A DNA stretch of 5,089 nucleotides, from contig CAMHPW010000110.1 in the NCBI GenBank assembly GCA_946187095.1, positions 1-5,089 of the forward strand, in the 5' to 3' direction. Both the position numbers and the translations under genes were made by a program. The stretch's first letter is position 1, and the number at the start of each line of letters is the position of its first letter. A model generated the notes under the pieces. That model was given only the letters and a program-made list of their open reading frames with translations, was not told the origin of the DNA and made no database searches. This document shows positions 1 to 5,062 of the stretch, piece after piece. Source of the DNA: an uncultured Clostridia bacterium (lineage in GTDB: Bacteria > Bacillota > Clostridia > Oscillospirales > Acutalibacteraceae).

Positions 1-870
1 ACTCCCCGTTTTGCAAAAGCCGGTATGCCCGGTGAGAGCTTTGAAGTACAGCTTGAACTGAAACTTCTTGCAGATGTGGGAATCGTCGGCTTTCCCAACG
101 TGGGAAAATCCACTTTCATATCCGTTGTCAGCGAGGCAAAGCCCATTATAGCCAATTATCACTTTACAACGATCACACCTGTTCTGGGCGTTGTCCGCAT
201 GGGCGAGGAAAGTTCATTTGTCATGGCGGATATCCCCGGACTCATTGAGGGTGCTCATGAAGGTCTTGGTCTTGGTCATCAGTTTTTGCGTCACGTTGAA
301 AGATGCAGACTGCTCGTTCATATGGTTGACGTTTCGGGTAGTGAAGGGCGTGATCCCAAACAGGATTTTGAAACAATCAACAGCGAACTGGAAAAATTCG
401 ATCCCGAACTGGCAAAAAGACCGATGATCGTTGCAGGAAACAAATGTGACCTGACAAATGACGAAGCTGTTGAGGATTTCCAAAAATACGTTGAAAGCAA
501 GGGATACAAATTCTTTCCCATTATGGCGGCGATCAACTATGAAACAGAGCCGCTTCTGAAAGAGATACAGGAACAGCTTTCCAAGCTGCCGCCTGTGATC
601 AGATATGAACCTGAACAGCCGCCCGTGATCCCCGAAGATGAGATTGAAAAACAGTCTGTTAAAATTACAAGGAATGATGATATCTATTTTGTCGAGGCGG
701 AATGGCTTTTGAGAATACTCAGGGGAATCAACTTTGATGATTCGGAATCTCTGCAGTATTTCCAGAGAGTGCTTATCAATTCGGGTGTCATTGATGCCCT
801 GAAAGATGCGGGAATCAATGAGGGCGATACCGTAAGTATGTATGACATCGAATTTGAATTTGTGGAGTAA
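1..870 (+). CDS. obgE: GTPase Obg (CgtA), 5' end missing
   Basis: Partial gene: the reading frame is open from base 1, and the first visible residues (TPRFAKAGMPGE) match the end of the glycine-rich Obg fold. About 135-140 N-terminal residues therefore lie outside the window, and the ATG at 25 is internal. Within the 289 visible residues, the G domain shows G1 GFPNVGKST (30-38), switch I NYHFTTITPVLG (52-63), G3 DIPGLIEG (77-84), the Obg signature GLGLGHQFLRHVERC, and G4 NKCDL (147-151). The G5 position reads MAA rather than the common SA-type sequence. A C-terminal OCT domain occupies about 223-289 and ends in the acidic EFEFVE. Obg is an essential GTPase that binds the 50S ribosomal subunit and links its assembly to GTP/ppGpp levels. 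The gene lies 4 bases upstream of mrnC. It looks intact apart from the window edge. Confidence 0.97.
   Translation, partial: TPRFAKAGMPGESFEVQLELKLLADVGIVGFPNVGKSTFISVVSEAKPIIANYHFTTITPVLGVVRMGEESSFVMADIPGLIEGAHEGLGLGHQFLRHVERCRLLVHMVDVSGSEGRDPKQDFETINSELEKFDPELAKRPMIVAGNKCDLTNDEAVEDFQKYVESKGYKFFPIMAAINYETEPLLKEIQEQLSKLPPVIRYEPEQPPVIPEDEIEKQSVKITRNDDIYFVEAEWLLRILRGINFDDSESLQYFQRVLINSGVIDALKDAGINEGDTVSMYDIEFEFVE
863..866 (+). promoter_or_regulatory. Ribosome binding site of mrnC inside the obgE end
   Basis: GGAG lies 8 bases before the ATG at 875, within the last codons of obgE. It selects ATG 875 over the in-frame ATG at 842, which lies inside obgE, has no such site and would add 11 non-family residues. 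The placement suggests translational coupling of the two genes. Confidence 0.7.
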
Positions 871-874
871 AGTT

Positions 875-1249
875 ATGCGATTGACGGAATATGAATGTGA
901 TCCCAAACAGTTGAGTCCGCTGACGCTGGCATTTATCGGTGACGGAGTGTACGATCTGTTTGTCAGGGAAGAGATCGTCTGTCAGGCAAACAGACCTGTC
1001 AAGGAACTGAACAGGCTCAAAGTCGAGCGTGTCAGATGTGAGGCACAGGCGGAATTGTTCAAAAAAATAGAACCGTTTCTGACGGAAGAGGAAACGGATA
1101 TATTCAGGCGTGGCAGGAATGCCCATACTGCCCATGCCCACAAACGTACACAGGAATATCACTATGCAACAGGACTGGAAGCCCTTTTCGGCTATTTGTA
1201 TCTTTCGGGAAAAGCCGAAAGGATATGTGAACTGCTTGCCGTCAGGTGA
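875..1249 (+). CDS. mrnC: Mini-ribonuclease III
   Basis: A protein of 124 residues, made of an RNase III catalytic domain without the double-stranded RNA-binding domain, as is typical of Mini-III. The B. subtilis protein is slightly longer, at about 143 residues. The first catalytic signature is LAFIGDGVYD (residues 18-27), with the metal-binding Asp at 23. The second is the ATGLEALFGYLYL helix (98-110), with the catalytic Glu at 102. Between them is the basic FRRGRNAHT segment (77-85), which matches the conserved RGRNA motif. In Firmicutes this enzyme cuts both strands near the ends of 23S rRNA precursor to give the mature termini. The start is chosen from the GGAG site at 863-866. The gene follows obgE by 4 bases, so the two probably form one transcript concerned with the large ribosomal subunit, and it is closed by the terminator at 1256-1310. 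The elsewhere common cysS neighbour is not seen. The protein is probably cytoplasmic, with no signal or membrane segment. Confidence 0.93.
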   Translation: MRLTEYECDPKQLSPLTLAFIGDGVYDLFVREEIVCQANRPVKELNRLKVERVRCEAQAELFKKIEPFLTEEETDIFRRGRNAHTAHAHKRTQEYHYATGLEALFGYLYLSGKAERICELLAVR

Positions 1250-1255
1250 TATAAC

Positions 1256-1310
1256 GGAAAGCCCCGTAAAGCAGAACTGAAAATTTTCAGCCTGTTTTAC
1301 GGGGTTTTCT
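1256..1310. terminator. Bidirectional hairpin terminator between convergent genes
   Basis: A long stem pairs 1256-1274 with 1292-1310. Its core is CCCCGTAAA against TTTACGGGG, with two internal or edge G-T pairs. It carries an upper stem in 1277-1290, the perfect palindrome CTGAAAATTTTCAG. On the + strand the GGGG is followed by TTTTCT, starting 7 bases after the mrnC stop. On the - strand the stem is followed by CTTTCC, a weaker T tract. The site lies between mrnC and the - strand gene ending at 1317, so it can serve both. Its function as a terminator is inferred from structure and position. Confidence 0.82.
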
Positions 1311-1316
1311 GAACAT

Positions 1317-2111
1317 TTAATTGCTGATGGTCTTTGTCGGGAAAAATTCGCTGGTGGGGAAGTCGATGCTGCTGAAAAGCTCACAGGGATCTTCCGAGCT
1401 GCTGACGCATTCCTTGTGGGGAATACAGAAATCGTATGCGGGAATGAGCATTTGCACATTTCTTTCGAGCTGTACGATGGTGAAGATACCCACAGATACA
1501 AGCACCTGTTTTTCCGCATCATTCGGGGCAAATTCATCTCCGTAGCGTTTCATAATACTTTCAGGTATGCGGAAAGGCGGCATGGGCGGCGGCAATTTGC
1601 GGTCAACGAGTTTTGCGGAAAGGGGAATGGGCTCTGCGACCTGCACAACGGCTTTCGGACTGTTGAATGCAGGCATATTGACATTGTCGGGAATTTCGGG
1701 ATTGCTGTCGGAAGTGAAGATCTTCACACTGCCGTCACTTCCGAAAAGCACCGCTCTCTTTGAGAATACCGCAAGACCTTTGACGGGCATGGGAACGGCA
1801 TTCGGTGACATGAAAACATCAAGGCATACGTCAAAATAGAATGTCATGTCAACGGCATAGAAGCCTTTGTGAAAGGGAACGGGCTGCAGACCTATGGAAA
1901 TATTGCACACATCCACATCATTCAGACGGATATTGGCAGCTTTGTCTATCATGCACTGACATGATTTTGTGAGCAAAACAGGCAGGTCCTCCAGACAGTC
2001 CTTGTCCGAACAGGAATCGTAAATGCGTGGGGCATTGATACAGACGGCTTCCTTGAATTTATCATTGGGATCAAATTCTCCGCAGCCGCAGTATACAGAA
2101 TTATCTGACAT
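1317..2111 (-). CDS. Cysteine-rich conserved-looking protein of unknown function
   Basis: A 264-residue protein that I cannot assign to a named family. The ATG at 2111 has a perfect AGGAGG 8 bases upstream. There is no signal peptide or membrane segment. Twelve cysteines fall in two groups: nine in residues 8-96 (8, 10, 24, 34, 39, 51, 53, 69, 96, including CGC and CQC pairs and the motif YDSCSDKDCLED at 31-42) and three near the end (229, 235, 243). None lies between 97 and 228. The middle looks beta-rich (GLAVFSKRAVLFGSDGSVKIF region, about 112-132) and is followed by a proline-rich linker LPPPMPPFRIP (173-183). The C-terminal CIPHKEC...CELFSS...FP segment looks like a conserved motif. From unverified memory, similar hypothetical proteins occur in other Clostridia. 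The cysteine pattern would suit metal binding, or disulfide cross-linking such as in a spore or surface layer, but nothing here decides this. Coding is supported by length, ribosome binding site and composition. Confidence 0.82.
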   Translation of the reverse strand: MSDNSVYCGCGEFDPNDKFKEAVCINAPRIYDSCSDKDCLEDLPVLLTKSCQCMIDKAANIRLNDVDVCNISIGLQPVPFHKGFYAVDMTFYFDVCLDVFMSPNAVPMPVKGLAVFSKRAVLFGSDGSVKIFTSDSNPEIPDNVNMPAFNSPKAVVQVAEPIPLSAKLVDRKLPPPMPPFRIPESIMKRYGDEFAPNDAEKQVLVSVGIFTIVQLERNVQMLIPAYDFCIPHKECVSSSEDPCELFSSIDFPTSEFFPTKTISN

Positions 2112-2119
2112 TATGTTTT

Positions 2120-2125
2120 CCTCCT
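2120..2125 (-). promoter_or_regulatory. Ribosome binding site of the cysteine-rich protein
   Basis: AGGAGG on the - strand, 8 bases before the ATG at 2109-2111, is a full match to the Shine-Dalgarno core. It predicts strong initiation and fixes the start of this otherwise unassigned gene. Confidence 0.85.
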
Positions 2126-2181
2126 TATATCTTCCTATACAAACATTTTATTCCGCCTCCATAAAAAAGTGCATAGAAAAT

Positions 2182-2269
2182 GAGGAATTAGGAATGAGGA
2201 ATGTGGAATAAATAAAAAATGAGGAATGAAAGATAATCTTCATTCCTCATTCCTCATTTATCATTCCTA
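2182..2269. repeat. Array of 7-bp NNGGAAT repeats in both orientations
   Basis: Four tandem heptamers on the + strand (GAGGAAT, TAGGAAT, GAGGAAT, GTGGAAT at 2182-2209) are followed by an A-rich spacer and one more GAGGAAT at 2221-2227. Four in-register heptamers then run in the opposite orientation at 2242-2269 (ATTCCTC twice, ATTTATC, ATTCCTA). The whole block fills the space immediately after the rny stop codon, ending only 3 bases from it, and can fold back on itself. Short heptamer arrays of this kind are known as intergenic repeats in several bacterial groups. No transposase or target duplication is visible. Confidence 0.8.
2208..2251 (-). terminator. Probable rny terminator built from the heptamer repeats
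   Basis: Read on the - strand, AATGAGGAATGAA pairs perfectly (13 bp) with TTCATTCCTCATT across an 8-base loop (2231-2238). It is followed by TTTTATTTAT from 2217 to 2208. It begins 21 bases after the rny stop codon. The stem is AT-rich, so termination may be partial and allow some readthrough into the cysteine-rich gene. On the + strand no T run follows the hairpin, which supports the - orientation. Confidence 0.62.
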
Positions 2270-2272
2270 ATT

Positions 2273-3826
2273 TTATTTGGCGTATTCTACGGCACGGCTT
2301 TCACGAATGATATTGACTTTGATCTGACCGGGATAGTCAACTTCTTCTTCGATCTTCTTGCAGATATTCCTTGCAAGGAGTATCATGGAATCATCTTTGA
2401 CAATTTCAGGTCTGACGATGATCCTTACTTCACGGCCTGCCTGAATGGCAAAGCATCTTTCCACGCCGTCGAAGGAAGAGGAAACTTCTTCGAGCTTTTC
2501 AAGACGTTTGATGTAGTTTTCAAGGTTTTCACGCCTTGCACCCGGACGGGCGGCGGAAATGGCATCTGCCGCCTGTACAAGACAGGCAATCACGGTCTTC
2601 GCCTCAACATCGCCGTGATGAGCCTGTATCGCATGGACAACGGCTTCATTTTCTTTATATTTTCTTGCAACGTCAACGCCGATCTCAACGTGAGAGCCTT
2701 CGATCTCATGATCAAGGGCTTTTCCGATATCATGGAGCAGTCCGGCACGCCTTGCCATTGTGGGATCAAGTCCAAGTTCGGATGCCATGATGCCCGCAAG
2801 ATAGGCAACTTCCAAAGAATGCTCCAAGACATTCTGACCGTAGCTGGTACGGAAATGGAGTCTGCCGATGAGTTTGACGAGTTCGGGGTGTATGTTATTG
2901 ACACCTGCTTCTATGATAGCACGTTCACCTTCGGATTTAACGGTGAATTCCACTTCACGCTTTGCCTTTTCATACATTTCTTCAATGCGTGCAGGATGTA
3001 TCCTGCCGTCTGAAATAAGTTTTGTCAAAGTCACTTTTGCGATCTCACGCTTGATGGGCTCGAAGCAGGAAAGTGTGATTGCTTCGGGGGTATCGTCAAT
3101 GATCAGGTCAACGCCCGTAAGTGTTTCAATGGCACGGATATTTCTGCCTTCACGCCCGATGATCCTGCCCTTCATGTCATCATTGGGCAGCGGAACAACG
3201 GAAACAGTGGATTCGCTCACATGGTCGGCAGCAATACGCTGAATGGCGAGAGATACGATCTCTCTTGCAGTCTTTTCGGATTCTTCTTTTGTTTTCTGTT
3301 GGAAATCGATGATCTTGACAGCCTTTTCATGTGTGAGTTCACTGTCGAGATTATTGAGGATATAGGCTTTTGCCTGTTCTGTCGTAAAGCCCGATATCCT
3401 TTCGAGAACTTCAAATTCGCTTTGCTTGATCTTTTCGGCTTCTGCAAGACGTTCTTCCGCCTTTTTGAGCTTCTGGTTCATGGATTCGTCTTTTTTCTCA
3501 AGACTGTCGAGTTTCTTTTCGACAGATTCTTCTTTTTGCTGGATACGTCTTTCCTGACGCTGCATTTCCTTTCGTCTGTCGGCGATCTCACGTTCAGCAT
3601 TGTCAAGAAGTCTGTGAGCCTCTTCCTTGCCTGCGAGGACGGCTTCCTTTTCGGCAGCCTCTGCGGAACGCTGTGCTTCTTCAACGATCCTCTTTGCCTC
3701 CAATTCGGCAGAACCGATCTTGTCTTCACCGACTTTTTTTCTGTACTGGATCCCTGCAAAAAATGCACATCCTCCGACAATCACGGATATCAGTACGATC
3801 AGGAATATTGCCAATATCGGATCCAT
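2273..3826 (-). CDS. rny: Ribonuclease Y
   Basis: A full-length protein of 517 residues (B. subtilis RNase Y has 520). Domains in order: an N-terminal membrane anchor (about residues 4-25, mostly I, L, V, F and G); a long charged coiled coil (about 35-145, rich in E, K, R and A); a KH RNA-binding domain with the GREG loop at 224-227 inside [12 protein letters not shown]; and an HD hydrolase domain with LEHSLE (His336), LLHDIGKA (His365-Asp366), IQAHHGD (about 400-406) and [12 protein letters not shown] (Asp421), which are the expected metal ligands. A C-terminal domain ends the protein. RNase Y is the membrane-tethered endonuclease that starts mRNA decay in many Firmicutes and acts with partners such as PNPase and helicases. 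The ATG at 3826 has AGGAGGTG 10 bases upstream. A sigma-A-like promoter at 4065-4092 would give a leader of about 230 nt. The gene is divergent from pcrA and is followed by the repeat-built terminator. It appears intact. Confidence 0.98.
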   Translation of the reverse strand: MDPILAIFLIVLISVIVGGCAFFAGIQYRKKVGEDKIGSAELEAKRIVEEAQRSAEAAEKEAVLAGKEEAHRLLDNAEREIADRRKEMQRQERRIQQKEESVEKKLDSLEKKDESMNQKLKKAEERLAEAEKIKQSEFEVLERISGFTTEQAKAYILNNLDSELTHEKAVKIIDFQQKTKEESEKTAREIVSLAIQRIAADHVSESTVSVVPLPNDDMKGRIIGREGRNIRAIETLTGVDLIIDDTPEAITLSCFEPIKREIAKVTLTKLISDGRIHPARIEEMYEKAKREVEFTVKSEGERAIIEAGVNNIHPELVKLIGRLHFRTSYGQNVLEHSLEVAYLAGIMASELGLDPTMARRAGLLHDIGKALDHEIEGSHVEIGVDVARKYKENEAVVHAIQAHHGDVEAKTVIACLVQAADAISAARPGARRENLENYIKRLEKLEEVSSSFDGVERCFAIQAGREVRIIVRPEIVKDDSMILLARNICKKIEEEVDYPGQIKVNIIRESRAVEYAK

Positions 3827-3836
3827 TTTTTGTCTG

Positions 3837-3844
3837 CACCTCCT
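3837..3844 (-). promoter_or_regulatory. Ribosome binding site of rny
   Basis: AGGAGGTG on the - strand, 10 bases before the ATG at 3824-3826, is an eight-base match to the anti-Shine-Dalgarno sequence. It confirms the start that yields the family-typical membrane anchor. Confidence 0.85.
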
Positions 3845-3883
3845 GTAAAGTTTTTTTTCTGGATCTACGGAATTTGTTTATAT

Positions 3884-3901
3884 ATACTGCCGCAGCAGTA
3901 T
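3884..3901 (-). promoter_or_regulatory. UNCG-class hairpin in the rny leader
   Basis: On the - strand, ATACTGC and GCAGTAT form a perfect 7-bp stem closing the tetraloop TGCG. In RNA this is C(UGCG)G, which fits the very stable UNCG class. It lies about 40 bases upstream of the rny ribosome binding site and is followed by ATATAAACAAA rather than a T run, so it is not a terminator. It could be an mRNA-stabilising or processing element. That role is inferred. Confidence 0.5.
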
Positions 3902-3962
3902 GAAAAATCAACTCATGAAGGTGTCGTCAAGTATTTTTATTCAGTTTTTTTTATATGCAAAC

Positions 3963-3982
3963 ATATCCGCCCGATCGGATAT
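3963..3982 (-). promoter_or_regulatory. Second hairpin in the rny leader
   Basis: ATATCCG (3963-3969) and CGGATAT (3976-3982) form a 7-bp stem around a 6-base loop. It is the only GC-containing island in an otherwise AT-rich leader. No T run follows on the - strand. The structure is visible, but a function is not known. Confidence 0.4.
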
Positions 3983-3997
3983 ATGAAATAAAATCCT

Positions 3998-4025
3998 AAA
4001 AATATCTCAACGGCATCATTGAGAT
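3998..4025 (-). promoter_or_regulatory. Terminator-like hairpin early in the rny leader
   Basis: On the - strand, ATCTCAA and TTGAGAT (4019-4025 with 4004-4010) form a 7-bp stem with an 8-base loop, followed by ATTTTTAGGATTTT. It lies about 33 bases after the predicted transcription start. An alternative 5-bp hairpin (4015-4019 with 4024-4028) uses part of the same sequence, so the two are mutually exclusive. The site could be a weak attenuator. The stem is short, so confidence is low. Confidence 0.35.
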
Positions 4026-4064
4026 GATCAAACACAGCAAAAAACATTTTCGCCTGTCATATAT

Positions 4065-4092
4065 TTTATAACTAATGTCACCGTATTGTCAA
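4065..4092 (-). promoter_or_regulatory. Sigma-A-type promoter of rny
   Basis: A perfect -35 box TTGACA (4092-4087) and a -10 box TATAAA (4070-4065) are separated by 16 bases on the - strand. Transcription would start near 4058, leaving a leader of about 230 nt before the rny ATG. This is the best promoter match on this strand in the divergent region. Confidence 0.75.
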
Positions 4093-4298
4093 GAGAGATA
4101 AGTTATTTTTATCAATCTGCATGGAATTTAACTTGTTTTTTTATGCAATACTCACCATAAAATTTATGTTTTTGAAAAAATAAGAAAAAAATGATTTTAA
4201 AAAGTCCGGATTCTGCCAATGTATGTCATTTTTGTGCTATTTTGGTCACACCGGTCAGGTCAGTGCAGAAATTTTTTTCATGATATGAGGAATAATAT
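4093..4298. other. AT-rich divergent spacer without genes
   Basis: No credible coding frame is present. The stretch holds A tracts at about 4175-4180, 4185-4191 and 4199-4203, spaced roughly one to 1.3 helical turns apart, which suggests intrinsic curvature upstream of the pcrA promoter. A short GC-richer island at 4244-4262 contains three GGTCA copies. I see no RNA gene or known riboswitch. Confidence 0.5.
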
Positions 4299-4327
4299 TT
4301 GATATTATTTTGATTTTGATGTAAAAT
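4299..4327 (+). promoter_or_regulatory. Sigma-A-type promoter of pcrA
   Basis: TTGATA (4299-4304) and TAAAAT (4322-4327) are separated by exactly 17 bases, each one base from consensus. Transcription would start near 4334, about 30 nt before the GTG start. The -35 box overlaps a perfect AT-rich dyad, AATAATAT and ATATTATT (4291-4298 and 4302-4309, 3-base spacer), which could be an operator. I do not see the usual Firmicute LexA box (GAAC-N4-GTTC) here. Confidence 0.7.
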
Positions 4328-4350
4328 ATAAGGGTAAAGAAAAAATTAAA

Positions 4351-4355
4351 GAGGG
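4351..4355 (+). promoter_or_regulatory. Ribosome binding site that decides the pcrA start
   Basis: GAGGG lies 8 bases before the GTG at 4364. A GTG at 4355 overlaps this site and the ATG at 4376 is 20 bases away, so GTG 4364 is the best-placed start. Confidence 0.65.
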
Positions 4356-4363
4356 TGTTCAAA

Positions 4364-5062
4364 GTGAATGAGATCATGAGAGATGAAATGATAAGATCAA
4401 GAAGGAAAATCATCGAAAAAGAGTTTGCACATCTCAATGACAGACAGAGGGAAGCAGTTCTGGCAGTAAAGGGTGCAGTGCTTGTACTTGCAGGTGCAGG
4501 CAGCGGCAAAACAACTGTACTCGTCAACAGGATCGCACACATTCTCCGCTGGGGCGAGGCTTATGAAAGTGACAAGCTGTTCGGGGAATATACCGCACAG
4601 GAGATGGAAGAAATCAACAATGCCGTTGAGGGAATTTCGGGACTGTCGGAGGAATTGGTGCAGAAACTGGCTGTTTCAAGACCGTATCCGTGGAGAGTGC
4701 TTGCCATTACGTTCACGAACAAGGCGGCAGGTGAACTGAAGGAAAGAATCTGCAAAACAACGGGTATGATCGGCAATGACGTATGGGCAATGACCTTCCA
4801 CAGTGCCTGCATGAGAATTTTAAGACGCTACGGCGAAAGACTCGGCTATGCCGAACACTTCACGATATATGATACGGAAGATCAGAAGAGAGTGATCAGA
4901 GAGTGCATGAAAACTCTCAGTATAGACGAAAAAATGCTTTCCGTAAAGGAAGTGCTGCCTGAGATATCCCATGCCAAGGATGATCTTGTCAGTCCCGAAA
5001 GGCTGCTCAAAAGAGCAGGCGATGATTTCCGCATGGGTTCTGTTGCTAAGATATATACATAG
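4364..5062 (+). CDS. pcrA: PcrA/UvrD-type DNA helicase, N-terminal part only, ends in an early stop
   Basis: Only 232 residues are read before TAG at 5060-5062, while family members usually have about 700-800. Superfamily 1A motifs are present in order: Q motif LNDRQREAV (24-32, Gln28), Walker A AGAGSGKTT (43-51), motif Ia ITFTNKAAGELKERI (115-129) and motif Ib TFHSACMRILRRYG (144-157). The 1B-type region then runs to GSVAKIYT (225-232). The family next has a Y-x-x-x-L helix, DFDD and the Walker B box DExQ, none of which follows here. PcrA is a 3'-to-5' helicase for excision repair, for clearing recombinase filaments and for rolling-circle plasmid replication. A stretch of about 38 extra residues between Walker A and motif Ia (about 63-109) resembles an insertion I recall in PcrA of Ruminococcus relatives. 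The product as written lacks Walker B and the second RecA domain and should be inactive. It may be a true pseudogene, an insertion junction, or a sequence fault at the window end. Confidence 0.85.
   Translation: MNEIMRDEMIRSRRKIIEKEFAHLNDRQREAVLAVKGAVLVLAGAGSGKTTVLVNRIAHILRWGEAYESDKLFGEYTAQEMEEINNAVEGISGLSEELVQKLAVSRPYPWRVLAITFTNKAAGELKERICKTTGMIGNDVWAMTFHSACMRILRRYGERLGYAEHFTIYDTEDQKRVIRECMKTLSIDEKMLSVKEVLPEISHAKDDLVSPERLLKRAGDDFRMGSVAKIYT

Noticed and set aside
214..906. Long - strand open frame opposite obgE
   Set aside because: It is the complement of a strongly conserved Obg coding region, has no ribosome binding site or family resemblance, and would overlap the mrnC start. It is an antisense shadow.
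815..1537. 240-codon - strand frame across mrnC and the terminator
   Set aside because: It runs antisense through mrnC, through the terminator hairpin and into the end of the cysteine-rich gene in another frame. The composition is not protein-like and there is no start signal.
2182..2269. CRISPR-like array
   Set aside because: The units are 7 bp with no unique spacers, occur in both orientations, and there are no cas genes nearby.
3221..3991. 256-codon + strand frame opposite rny
   Set aside because: It is antisense to the RNase Y coiled coil and leader. Its Phe/Leu/Cys-rich sequence is the expected mirror of Glu/Lys-rich coding DNA. It has no ribosome binding site.
4209..4241. Short - strand frame MTYIGRIRTF in the divergent spacer
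   Set aside because: It has only ten codons, no ribosome binding site and no promoter aligned with it.
4355..4378. GTG at 4355 or ATG at 4376 as the helicase start
   Set aside because: The GTG at 4355 overlaps the GAGGG ribosome binding site and the ATG at 4376 is 20 bases from it. GTG at 4364 has normal spacing.
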